DNA from: Spirosoma oryzicola
GTDB lineage: Bacteria; Bacteroidota; Bacteroidia; Cytophagales; Spirosomataceae
Assembly (NCBI RefSeq): GCF_021233055.1
Contig: NZ_CP089538.1
Coordinates: forward strand, 2,496,501 to 2,560,500
Direction of reading: 5' to 3'
Length of the DNA stretch: 64,000 nucleotides
Positions within the stretch are counted from its first letter, which is position 1, and each line of letters begins with the position of its first letter. The notes beneath the pieces were generated by a model. The model was not told where the DNA came from. It did not search any database and worked only from the letters and a program-made list of their open reading frames with translations. The translations under genes and the position numbers were made by a program. This document shows, one piece after another, positions 31,989 through 39,497 of the stretch.

Positions 31989-33419
31989 ATCTAACTGAAT
32001 ATCAATAATAGGTATATTGGTGCTAAAAAGCAATTTTAAAAAGTTATCTATTTCTTCGAATTTTAGATCAACAGTGTTTTCAATCTTTATTGTCAACCTA
32101 TTTGCTGAGGGTCCTTCAAATCTCACAAGGCGATTACTTAGAAAAGGCAAATCTCGAATCAAATTAGTAATTAATTTGATATGTTTACTTATTTCAGTAC
32201 TAGATAATAAAAATAGAGTTATATGTTCAACGTATGAGTTATCTAAAAAGTAATTCACTGTTTTCGTCATTATAGATTGTCTAATCGACTCCCAACCAAT
32301 TGATATATCATAACCCAAATTACTTATGAAGGCTGGTAATCTATTAATCTTATCTATTTCATTTGTATATAATGATAAGATTAAGCTATCACTGGAACTT
32401 AGCAAATTGTAAACACTCAATCCCAGAGCCTCTGTAATTTTTAGTATTTCTTTAACTCGAATAGGTGAGCCAATTTGGCTTTTAATTACTACCTCGACAA
32501 CATTAGATCTAATATCAATTGAACTTTCTCCAAAGGGAATAAAAGAATCTATCTTAAGCTGGTTTTGCGTAACTTCTGAGATTGTATCTGGTGATACTTT
32601 AGATTCTAAGTATTTATTAGCGTGCGAGAGGAAGGTGTCTGTTGAGTATATGTGAAATAATTTGTTAGTCAAAAGATAGAATTCTTCTATGAGTTGAGGT
32701 TGAGGTCCAAAAGTAGTGCTTTTGGATGCAGATTGCCACCACCAATCTGGTTTCTTTTCGTCAGTAACGAATATTACGGACTGATTATCAATTTTTGCTT
32801 TGTCAATTATTTGAAACCATATAATCAAATCTCCGTACTTTTCATTATCTGGCTTCGCTTTATCTGTAAAGCCAGGAGGTATTGAACTATCATAACGTTT
32901 TGCACCCATTTTGTAAATTTCATTTAGTCTGTCATTATCATAAGGACTTCCTATCGAATCTCCTAAATTATGGTGAACACTATTCAAAATTTTATCATCT
33001 CCAGATAAAAACAATCTATATTTTTCTTTATTAGTATTTATTTCAGATTCAATCCTTTGAGTTATGTCAGAGAAATTACTTAGCAAATCTTCAGAAAGAT
33101 GAGGAACTGATGTGCTACCAATTAGGTCATTTTTATAAGTGTTTAATAACTTTAGGGACTCAACGTGCTTGTCAATTAAATCTAAAATTACTTGCTTTCG
33201 TTTTCTATGAAATTCAAAACCAACTCTGTGTGTTAAAAAGCATCTATCTTTTAATTTCTCGATAAGTTCTAATATCATATCTCTAGTGTCTTCAGAATAT
33301 GAGTATAGATTAAGTAGGACATTTGTATCAAAAGTAATTAATGAATTTTGCCATAGATTATCTAGATCGTCAGTTGATTTATTTAAAAATCCAGCATATA
33401 AATCTTTCATCAATGCCAT
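31980..33419 (-). CDS. PIN-like (PIN_8/DUF4935-type) ribonuclease-like protein, defence candidate
   Basis: A 479-residue protein. The N-terminal about 235 residues form a PIN-like domain with the expected acidic residues: D31 in ITFDTNVLLNLY, E69 in RVGFEFHRKRK, D197 in KYGDLIIWFQII, and D220 in IFVTDEKKPDWWW, which is typical of the DUF4935 branch. A basic phrase PPGFTDKAKPDNEKYGD precedes the third. The remaining 240 residues are an AT-rich-encoded region of unknown fold, perhaps sensing or regulatory. PIN nucleases cleave RNA. It is the last gene of the resolvase-SIR2-DUF2971 operon, 53 bases after the DUF2971 gene. Confidence 0.75.
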   Translation of the reverse strand: MALMKDLYAGFLNKSTDDLDNLWQNSLITFDTNVLLNLYSYSEDTRDMILELIEKLKDRCFLTHRVGFEFHRKRKQVILDLIDKHVESLKLLNTYKNDLIGSTSVPHLSEDLLSNFSDITQRIESEINTNKEKYRLFLSGDDKILNSVHHNLGDSIGSPYDNDRLNEIYKMGAKRYDSSIPPGFTDKAKPDNEKYGDLIIWFQIIDKAKIDNQSVIFVTDEKKPDWWWQSASKSTTFGPQPQLIEEFYLLTNKLFHIYSTDTFLSHANKYLESKVSPDTISEVTQNQLKIDSFIPFGESSIDIRSNVVEVVIKSQIGSPIRVKEILKITEALGLSVYNLLSSSDSLILSLYTNEIDKINRLPAFISNLGYDISIGWESIRQSIMTKTVNYFLDNSYVEHITLFLLSSTEISKHIKLITNLIRDLPFLSNRLVRFEGPSANRLTIKIENTVDLKFEEIDNFLKLLFSTNIPIIDIQLDRH

Positions 33420-33472
33420 TTGGAAGTTAGTTTTGATTTTATTTGGGATATTAATTTATGTATAAACGTAGA

Positions 33473-34324
33473 CTAAATTGGAACTGATTTTATGTTGAAA
33501 ATAGAGGTGTCCATTTCCATTTTCATGACATTAGTCGGTGAATAGTCATTTTCTTTAACTAACATTAGTATTTCGTCTCTCTCTCTTTTGCTTAGCCTAC
33601 AACCTAGAAAGATCTCTTTTAAGCAAATCTTAGAAAAGGGAAATAAATCATACCCGTATCGGTCATTTATAAAGCCTCTGACTTCTTTTTCGTATTCCCA
33701 AACAGTCGATTTACTGGTTACCCAATGATCTATACATTTATCTGATTTATTGTAATAATTCACAGGATCTATTTTGCTAATATATTTAACCTTTTTCAAA
33801 GTCATAAAATAATGATCTTGACTTACGACAGGCTGAAAGCTAAAGCCAAAGCAAACTCCTCTATGCTTTTCTGCATAGTGACTCCACATTAAGGCAATAT
33901 CACTTTTTTCGCTAAAACAGCAAACGCCTGATTCTCTCCTTTGACGTGTGAAGCTTTCATACGCAAGACGCTCGAAGTTTTCAATGCCAACTTCTTTAAT
34001 TTTCTTTAATAATTCTCTTTTTTGCTTATTAGAATTATGATCAACAGCCTTTTGCATCCATAATTTTCTGCTTCTACCTGATGAAGTAAAGTCAATTAAA
34101 CCTTCAAACATATCAAATGGATCATTAAAACTTTCAGGAGATGAAAATTTAAGGCTTCTACCTGTTAATATTGATATGGCAGTGGTGTAAGATGCATAAT
34201 GATAAATTATTGGGGGTGGAATTTCATAAACAATATCTGGAAATAGTGGATGAAATTTTATTTGTTCAAAAGTGTCAATTTCTGTTCTCCTAGGAATTAA
34301 TAATAGTTTATCGCTCTTTTTCAT
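33473..34324 (-). CDS. DUF2971 family protein, defence candidate
   Basis: A 283-residue protein with the DUF2971 signatures: YHYASYTTAISILTGRSLKFSSPESFNDPFD (41-71), GVCCFSEKSDIALMWSHYAEKHRGVCFGF (133-161) and VWEYEKEVRGFI (208-219). The conserved S/P/N/D, Cys-Phe-Ser-Glu, Met-Trp-Ser-His-Tyr and Trp-Glu-Tyr-Glu-Lys-Glu residues are all intact. The family is frequent in genomic islands and beside phage-defence genes, but its activity is not established. It lies 12 bases after the SIR2-like gene, so the two are co-transcribed. Confidence 0.85.
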   Translation of the reverse strand: MKKSDKLLLIPRRTEIDTFEQIKFHPLFPDIVYEIPPPIIYHYASYTTAISILTGRSLKFSSPESFNDPFDMFEGLIDFTSSGRSRKLWMQKAVDHNSNKQKRELLKKIKEVGIENFERLAYESFTRQRRESGVCCFSEKSDIALMWSHYAEKHRGVCFGFSFQPVVSQDHYFMTLKKVKYISKIDPVNYYNKSDKCIDHWVTSKSTVWEYEKEVRGFINDRYGYDLFPFSKICLKEIFLGCRLSKRERDEILMLVKENDYSPTNVMKMEMDTSIFNIKSVPI

Positions 34325-34336
34325 TTATTCTTGATC

Positions 34337-35440
34337 TCAGTCATTCATCAATGAATTAAACAAACTTAAAAAGTCTTCAATTGTAGTGATGCTCGCTGTT
34401 GATCTTTTTACGATGTTTTTAAAATAAACTCCTTTAAATTGATCAGCAACTTGATCTGGATTTCTTGAACATATATACAGCCGCTGTGAAGGGTCTTTAA
34501 ATTTTCTTTGTATTAGAGATTTTAAGTGTGGTTCGTTTTGCATTGAATTTCCTATAATGATTAACTTATCAGCTTCTTCCAAAGACGAGGACATGAAATT
34601 ATAATAGTGGTTTAGAACTGGATCTCTTCTAATCAGTTGTTCTTTAAAAAGAGGATTGTTGAATATGATTACCGGATCTGAGTTTGCCTTGTTATTATCA
34701 TTTCGAGTTTTTAGTGTTTCTCCATTCTTCTTTTCAAATCTATATGAGCCATGCAGATGTATACATCTAATATGGTTGTTTTGTAGTGTATCATCATATA
34801 GTCTTAAGTAAAGAGGGTAATCCTTATTATTGCCAAACCCATCTACTGTAAGATACCCTAAATCCCTCGTTGATCTAGTTAGTAGAGTATCGAGTATACC
34901 ATCATAGTTAGTTGTGAAAAAATCACAGTCTTTAATATTATTTCTTTCAAGAATGGATTTGAAATGATCACCAAAAAAGGGAAATAGCCTTTTTAAATCT
35001 TTATAGCCTTCCGAGTTCTCGTGCTGCCTGAATTCTTCAGCAATATCTCTAATTCTATCAATTAATAAAAAGTCAAAAACTTCCTTTATACTTTCAATGG
35101 TTTCATGCGGTAATGCTTTTTGAAAAGCTTCAATACTTGAAAAAAAATCTATTACAGAATATATCATTCTTATTAGCTCTTCATCATTAAGCCTAGGATT
35201 TTTATCTTTAAGCTCGTAAAATAGCTCTTCAAACCTACGCCACAAAGATGTTATTGCACTAATAGCATTAGCTAAGTCGTCTTTTGAAGTTTTTAAGTTT
35301 GTGGGGAGAAGGTTTGTTGGAAAAGCTAACACAATGTCTCTAACAAGAAAATTAAAGCCATTTCCAATGATAAAGGCTATTTTTTGACCATCAGCTTCTT
35401 TAGAAACTGGTAAAAAATTGTCGTCTCGTGTGGATATCAT
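34337..35440 (-). CDS. SIR2-like NAD-binding protein, defence candidate
   Basis: A 367-residue protein with a SIR2-type fold: IAFIIGNGFN (21-30, glycine-rich NAD loop), DFFTTNYDGILD (TTNYD at 176-180), HLHGSY (228-233), DPVIIFNNPLF, and DKLIIIGNSMQNEPHLKSLI (291-310). The N178/D180 and H228 or H230 region matches the NAD-hydrolysing SIR2 enzymes of defence systems such as ThsA and DSR proteins, which deplete NAD on infection. There is no membrane segment. It is encoded between a serine resolvase and a DUF2971 gene, 10 and 12 bases away. Confidence 0.85.
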   Translation of the reverse strand: MISTRDDNFLPVSKEADGQKIAFIIGNGFNFLVRDIVLAFPTNLLPTNLKTSKDDLANAISAITSLWRRFEELFYELKDKNPRLNDEELIRMIYSVIDFFSSIEAFQKALPHETIESIKEVFDFLLIDRIRDIAEEFRQHENSEGYKDLKRLFPFFGDHFKSILERNNIKDCDFFTTNYDGILDTLLTRSTRDLGYLTVDGFGNNKDYPLYLRLYDDTLQNNHIRCIHLHGSYRFEKKNGETLKTRNDNNKANSDPVIIFNNPLFKEQLIRRDPVLNHYYNFMSSSLEEADKLIIIGNSMQNEPHLKSLIQRKFKDPSQRLYICSRNPDQVADQFKGVYFKNIVKRSTASITTIEDFLSLFNSLMND

Positions 35441-35450
35441 AAATTTACTT

Positions 35451-36023
35451 TTAATTAATATTTACGCCTCTGTAAGCTAAGTACTTATATACTGTTGTTC
35501 TCGATTTGTTTAACTGCGCAGCAATCATCTTTACTCCATAGCCTTCTTTATGAAGTGACTCAGCTATTCTAGCGGTATTTTTTGCCTCTTCGGTAAGCCC
35601 CTTTGGTTTGCCTCCTAACTTTCCTTTCAAACGTGCGACCTCTAAGCCAGCCATTGTTCTTTCCCGGATTATATTTCTTTCGTATTCGGCGAGCGAGCAG
35701 AAGAGATGGAAAATCAGCTTACCTGATGAAGTACTAGTATCAATCTTATCATTGACGCTGGAGAAGGAGACACCTTTATCGGAAAATTGATTCACTAATT
35801 CGATTAGATGTGTTAGTGAGCGCCCCAGTCGATCAAGTTTCCAAACGACTACTTCATCTCCCGATCGTAGATGAGCAATCATCATTTGTAATTGGGGGCG
35901 TTCCTTGGACGTTCCGCTTACTTTCTCTTGAAATATCTTTTCGCATCCAACATTTTGCAGGGCATTTAGCTGAAGATCTAAATTTTGGTCAAATGTGGAA
36001 ACACGGGCATATCCAATCCTCAT
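35451..36023 (-). CDS. Serine recombinase, resolvase/invertase type
   Basis: A 190-residue protein; ATG 36023 (MRIGYARVST) is chosen because the longer frame only adds non-conserved residues. The catalytic serine is S9 in YARVSTFDQNLDLQ. Arginine-rich catalytic phrases VVWKLDRLGRSLTHL and AEYERNIIRERTMAGLEVAR follow, then a C-terminal helix-turn-helix (YGVKMIAAQLNKSRTTVYKYL). The size is that of Tn3-type resolvases and Hin/Pin invertases. It heads the AT-rich operon, so it may mobilise or regulate the defence genes. Confidence 0.85.
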   Translation of the reverse strand: MRIGYARVSTFDQNLDLQLNALQNVGCEKIFQEKVSGTSKERPQLQMMIAHLRSGDEVVVWKLDRLGRSLTHLIELVNQFSDKGVSFSSVNDKIDTSTSSGKLIFHLFCSLAEYERNIIRERTMAGLEVARLKGKLGGKPKGLTEEAKNTARIAESLHKEGYGVKMIAAQLNKSRTTVYKYLAYRGVNIN

Positions 36024-36036
36024 AAAACTTGAAGTA

Positions 36037-36075
36037 TGTTCATTAAAACCGACTAATATGTGAATATAATGAACA
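36037..36075. repeat. Inverted repeat upstream of the resolvase gene (crossover/res-site candidate)
   Basis: Arms TGTTCATT (36037-36044) and AATGAACA (36068-36075) are separated by 23 bases, just before the resolvase start. Serine resolvase sites usually lie next to their gene and consist of spaced inverted motifs. A complete three-subsite res was not found. Confidence 0.4.
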
Positions 36076-36176
36076 ATCAATATTGGACTAGTTATATGGA
36101 CGCTTAATTACCTGACTTTATGTAACGGTAGACTGCAATGAGTATGATTGCTAAAACGACCGTTTATCTGTACATC

Positions 36177-36209
36177 AAAAAAGCCCCCGGTTATCTCGGG
36201 GGCTTTTTT
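36177..36209. terminator. Bidirectional terminator at the left end of the second element
   Basis: Thirteen-base arms AAAAAAGCCCCCG and CGGGGGCTTTTTT with an 8-base loop form a GC stem flanked by A6 and T6. It stops the minus-strand lysis genes, whose last stop codon is at 36208, and protects them from plus-strand transcription. Confidence 0.9.
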
Positions 36210-36615
36210 ACTTTCGGAAGATTAGGCGACCGATCAGCGTGGCCAGGATCGATGAGCGTTGAAACCAGAGCTCAGCTCGCTGCGCACGGATCTGTCGAGC
36301 CTGGCGTCGGATCGTTTGATCCTGCTCATCGATACGCTTGAGCAGGCCCGTAACCAGGGTGTCACTCGTCGACTGGGCTTTCCGGAGCTGATCAACCTGG
36401 TAGGTCAGGTTGGGGACCGAGATCCGGTCAGCGATCGCCTGGCGGGCCTGGGGCTCAGTCAGTCGAACTGGGCGCGGCTCTAGGTATGGCAGGGTATCCT
36501 GTACTAGCGTTTGGCTTTGCGAAAAGGCTGTCGATAACGTGCTGCAACTGATCAGCAGGAATGCGATCCACAGCCGTTTGAAGCTGTTGTCTGACTTGTT
36601 CGGCGCTGTCTGCAT
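36208..36615 (-). CDS. Outer-membrane spanin-like lipoprotein candidate
   Basis: A 135-residue protein with an N-terminal hydrophobic segment ending in a lipobox (FLLISC, cysteine at residue about 24), then a periplasmic coiled-coil-like stretch (LLKRIDEQDQTIRRQARQIRAQRAEL) and a slightly hydrophobic basic C-terminus. Its first 160 bases overlap the preceding gene in another frame. That is the arrangement of phage Rz/Rz1 spanin pairs. The protein is longer than most o-spanins. Confidence 0.5.
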   Translation of the reverse strand: MQTAPNKSDNSFKRLWIAFLLISCSTLSTAFSQSQTLVQDTLPYLEPRPVRLTEPQARQAIADRISVPNLTYQVDQLRKAQSTSDTLVTGLLKRIDEQDQTIRRQARQIRAQRAELWFQRSSILATLIGRLIFRK

Positions 36616-36913
36616 TAGCTACGTGATCAGTGATAACTGAGATAAATACTTCGGCCTTTTTTCGGACGCTGTCCGCTTCGGCGGCTTGCTTTCTTTCGAT
36701 TGAGCCACCGGTACCGGGCCAGGTACCCACTTCGGGGAGGGACTTCGGCATCTCCCCGCTGCTCACCAGGCAGCCCACCACCAGCCCCAAACAGGCCGCT
36801 AAGATCAGCCCACCCCGAGGTAGCTCGATTGGCTGGCCACACCAGCGAAAGAAGTCCAGCAACCAGGACGACGCCGATACCAGCCAGGATAGTAGGGAAC
36901 CGACCCATTTCAT
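36455..36913 (-). CDS. Inner-membrane spanin-like protein candidate
   Basis: A 152-residue protein with hydrophobic segments at about 6-20 and 34-50 (LILAACLGLVVGCLV), then a charged helical periplasmic region (RKQAAEADSVRKKAEVFISVITDHV...AEQVRQQLQTAVDRI). The end overlaps the lipoprotein gene, so it fits the i-spanin place of an overlapping pair. Two membrane segments are atypical; one may be a re-entrant or signal segment. Its start overlaps the stop of the holin-like gene (ATGA). Confidence 0.5.
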   Translation of the reverse strand: MKWVGSLLSWLVSASSWLLDFFRWCGQPIELPRGGLILAACLGLVVGCLVSSGEMPKSLPEVGTWPGTGGSIERKQAAEADSVRKKAEVFISVITDHVANADSAEQVRQQLQTAVDRIPADQLQHVIDSLFAKPNASTGYPAIPRAAPSSTD

Positions 36914-37164
36914 TGCTTCGGATTAAAGTTGACCGTTAGCTTGGAGACGGTCGCAATAGCGGCCGACACGTAGCCCAGAATCTCGATGGCGTGCGTGGCC
37001 AGGGGAGGAAGATCCAGACCATACGCCTGCAGGCTTTGCTGACACGTGATCAGCCCGGCCGATAAAGCCGCCACGATAACACCGCCCCACAGGAGCGGCT
37101 TGAAGAAAGGAGACGTCGGGCTGGAGAGCCGATCGATGAGGGTTAACTCGTTTTGATTGTTCAT
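36910..37164 (-). CDS. Holin-like small membrane protein
   Basis: An 84-residue protein with two membrane segments (about 24-42, LLWGGVIVAALSAGLI, and 58-74, IEILGYVSAAIATVSKL) and charged ends. The two-span topology is that of class II holins. It lies in the lysis cassette, directly after an endolysin and a 45-residue membrane protein, and overlaps the next gene by 4 bases. Confidence 0.6.
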   Translation of the reverse strand: MNNQNELTLIDRLSSPTSPFFKPLLWGGVIVAALSAGLITCQQSLQAYGLDLPPLATHAIEILGYVSAAIATVSKLTVNFNPKQ

Positions 37165-37188
37165 GGATGGTTTGATTAAAAAAAGGTT

Positions 37189-37326
37189 TTACTTCGTTGT
37201 AGGCTTGCCAAAAATCGTATTATAAAACCAGGTGCCGACCCAGTAGAAGATCAGGCAGTAGGCGATCGTCGGTTCGAATGATTCGTATAGATCGTTTAGA
37301 AAGTGCCAGGGGACTAAGGTTTCCAT
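37189..37326 (-). CDS. 45-residue membrane protein of the lysis cassette
   Basis: A short frame METLVPWHFLNDLYESF followed by a hydrophobic segment (TIAYCLIFYWVGTWFYNTIF) and a KPTTK tail. Its ATG overlaps the end of the endolysin gene by 13 bases, and the stop is 24 bases before the holin-like gene, so it is embedded in the operon. It could be a holin partner or antiholin. Confidence 0.5.
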   Translation of the reverse strand: METLVPWHFLNDLYESFEPTIAYCLIFYWVGTWFYNTIFGKPTTK

Positions 37327-37991
37327 TGTTCTAGGTAAGGCGTCAGATGGTTGGCTATCGCTTTAATCTCACTTTTGCGCCGGCGGTTGAGGTAGCAGCC
37401 GCCCTTGGTACCGGTTCCACCGGTGGTATTAAAACCGATCGTCATCACGTAATCCGCATCGTCGTTCCAGCGATCGTCGGCCAGTCCTTCCACGTGACTG
37501 GCGTAAAGCGAAACGAAGTCCATCTTCTTGGGTGGTGGCCCGATCCGCTGATTACCCCGGGCACCCCGCTGGTAGACGATCTTGGCTTTATCCCGAAAGT
37601 AAACTTTCACGTACCCCACCGATTTGACCGTTAACCAAGCCCCGTTCTTAGCGTAGGCGTAGTATAGTCCAGAAGCGCAATACAGTGCCTGGGAGGGCAA
37701 GTGATTAAATTTGTTGATCCGCGTAATCCAGGGGGCGTCGTTGTGGTTGGTGCGTTCGGTCTTGCCCAGAAACTGAGCCGCCGTGTCATAGATCGCCTGA
37801 CGTAGGGCCTGCTCATCGAGCGTGATGGGATTTTCCCGGGCTGGCGTGCCCAAACGCACCGTCGCTGAGCGGACGGTGCGTTTGGGCACGCCAGCCCGGG
37901 GCTTTTTACTCAGGGCTTCACCGAGTGGGACAAGGCTGAATGCAACAAAAGCAAGCCAAGCAGTAAGACGGTAAGTATTGAGCGTTGCCAT
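37314..37991 (-). CDS. Endolysin with N-terminal signal/SAR segment (CHAP-like)
   Basis: A 225-residue protein. Residues 10-26 (TAWLAFVAFSLVPLGEAL) form a signal or signal-anchor-release segment, allowing Sec-dependent export without a holin. After a basic linker, the catalytic part has C105 in SQALYCASGLYYAY, H166 in LYASHVEGL and N188 in GFNTTGGTG, an order consistent with CHAP/NlpC cysteine peptidases. The C-terminus is basic. A 29-base perfect inverted repeat lies in the linker part. The gene overlaps its upstream neighbour by 82 bases. Confidence 0.65.
   Translation of the reverse strand: MATLNTYRLTAWLAFVAFSLVPLGEALSKKPRAGVPKRTVRSATVRLGTPARENPITLDEQALRQAIYDTAAQFLGKTERTNHNDAPWITRINKFNHLPSQALYCASGLYYAYAKNGAWLTVKSVGYVKVYFRDKAKIVYQRGARGNQRIGPPPKKMDFVSLYASHVEGLADDRWNDDADYVMTIGFNTTGGTGTKGGCYLNRRRKSEIKAIANHLTPYLEQWKP
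37835..37900. repeat. Perfect 29-bp inverted repeat inside the endolysin gene
   Basis: The left arm is 37835-37863 (beginning CCCGGGCTGGCG), the right arm is 37872-37900 and is its exact complement; the loop is 8 bases. GC-rich arms of this length would form an extremely stable RNA hairpin or cruciform. It encodes residues 31-52 of the endolysin, where the protein reads PRAGVPKRTV-RSA-TVRLGTPAR, and starts 9 bases after the upstream stop codon. Confidence 0.9.
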
Positions 37992-38662
37992 GGGGTCAGG
38001 TCCTCAAAAAACTCGGTAATAAAGTCGCGTTTGGTTTTGAATACGGGCAGTAGATAGAAGGCCACAAAGGGGGCAACTATCAGTAGCTTGATCAAAAGGG
38101 TGGGCAGATCGATGAGCTCGACGAACTTCTCGAAAAAGAACTTTTGAAAGCTGGTGGCGTCGTAGGGCTGAGCCTGCTGCTCCAGCGGCAGTTTGGCGTT
38201 GCTGTTGAGGATTGTGTGGCGGATATCCTGAAAGCAGCCGTAGGACCAGACCAGGAAGATGATCAGCGCACCGAGTGCTCCCCATACCAGCCGCCGGCGC
38301 AGGCCCGGGCGCTGCCAGATCTCCGGCTCTATCTCCTGGACGACGGCCGTTTCGGTTTTAATGCCCAGCTCCATGGCCAGCAAGTGCGCTTCGAGTTCGG
38401 CTTCTTCGGCCCAGGCATTACGCTCTTCGGCATCCTGGCGATCGGTCATCGTCAGTGACTGCGACCGGAAGTCTTTAGCGGACTTGAGCAGCTTATTGTA
38501 GCTGTCGAGTTTCTTCTGGCGCTCCTTTTGGGCGTCTTCCTGTTTTTTGGCATTGATCTGGCGCAGCTGCTCATTGAGCTTTTGCTGCTGCTCGACAATT
38601 TCCCGCTCCTCGGGGGTCAGCCCTTCCAGATCCTGACCGGGTAATTCAGTCTGTAGACTCAT
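37910..38662 (-). CDS. Membrane-associated coiled-coil phage protein
   Basis: A 250-residue protein. Residues 15-105 are a Gln/Glu/Lys-rich coiled coil (EEREIVEQQQKLNEQLRQINAKKQ). Three hydrophobic segments follow at about 126-142 (LVWGALGALIIFLVWSY), 187-205 and 229-244. It could be a virion-linked membrane protein or part of the lysis apparatus, since the endolysin is next. Its start overlaps the previous gene by 17 bases. Family unknown. Confidence 0.5.
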   Translation of the reverse strand: MSLQTELPGQDLEGLTPEEREIVEQQQKLNEQLRQINAKKQEDAQKERQKKLDSYNKLLKSAKDFRSQSLTMTDRQDAEERNAWAEEAELEAHLLAMELGIKTETAVVQEIEPEIWQRPGLRRRLVWGALGALIIFLVWSYGCFQDIRHTILNSNAKLPLEQQAQPYDATSFQKFFFEKFVELIDLPTLLIKLLIVAPFVAFYLLPVFKTKRDFITEFFEDLTPWQRSILTVLLLGLLLLHSALSHSVKP

Positions 38663-39497
38663 CGTCTTGGTTAAGTTTTTTTAGCTCCAAATAGCCTAAC
38701 ACGTCGTGGATCGGCCGAGCCATTACCGCATCGTAGGAGCCGAAGTTGCCTTCTCTAGCCAGGTTGTGAACCGTGGTCTCCCAGTCTCGGACGAACGTGC
38801 CGGTGTGCAGGATCGCTTTCTTTTCGTCTGGGTCAGGAGCGGGCATTCCGTAGAGCTGCTCGGTGCGTTTAGTGGCCGACAAGAACCACTGCAAGATGGC
38901 GATCCGGGTGCCCAGATCAACGGACGAAAAACGCTCGGCCCGGCTCTCGACGAAGTACGAATTAAACGGTTCCCGGTCGTCACCGGTGATGTCTTCCCGC
39001 CGGCGCTGGAGCCGCCGGAGTAGGGACACTTTAGGCCGGCAGATGGTCGCCAGGAACTGATTTAGAAAGGGTTCCTTGCTGGTCCCCGCCGACGTGGTAT
39101 GGGTATCGGAGAAGGCCAGCAGGTAGGCCACGGCCGTGATAAACTCACCGGTGTTCACCTGGTGCAATTCTTCATCGGGCAATAGATAGGTAGCACCCTT
39201 ACAGACGAAGCTGGCCACCGGGCGTTTTTCTATTCCCGTTTCCCAGGCCCACTCGATCTGCTCCAGGAGACGCTGCAGGTTGTCGATCTGATCAGGTTGG
39301 ACAAACTGCTCTTTGACCTCGATCGGCGCATTGCAAGCCAGGTGAAAGACCGCCAGACGGGTCTGCAGGGTACGTGGTTGCGTGTAGGCCAGCTTTAAAA
39401 CGGCGATAGCCAGCTTGGGTGGGAGTTCGCTGTAGCGCTCAGCAATCAGGTACGTTTCGGCGGGTTGTTCGCCAATGGCAATTTTTATTTTCTTCAT
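38646..39497 (-). CDS. Phage protein of the late operon, unknown function
   Basis: A 283-residue, mostly helical soluble protein starting at the ATG overlapping the previous stop (TAATG); the longer frame to 39542 is not needed. It is rich in Arg/Leu/Glu (LQRRREDITGDDREPFNSYFVESRAERFSSVD), with no membrane or signal segments. Between capsid-side genes and lysis genes it may be a virion or assembly protein. I cannot recognise a family. Confidence 0.5.
   Translation of the reverse strand: MKKIKIAIGEQPAETYLIAERYSELPPKLAIAVLKLAYTQPRTLQTRLAVFHLACNAPIEVKEQFVQPDQIDNLQRLLEQIEWAWETGIEKRPVASFVCKGATYLLPDEELHQVNTGEFITAVAYLLAFSDTHTTSAGTSKEPFLNQFLATICRPKVSLLRRLQRRREDITGDDREPFNSYFVESRAERFSSVDLGTRIAILQWFLSATKRTEQLYGMPAPDPDEKKAILHTGTFVRDWETTVHNLAREGNFGSYDAVMARPIHDVLGYLELKKLNQDDESTD

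Noticed and set aside
36138..36341. Plus-strand frame of 67 residues at the left end of the second element
   Set aside because: It crosses the strong bidirectional terminator and overlaps the lipoprotein gene antisense.
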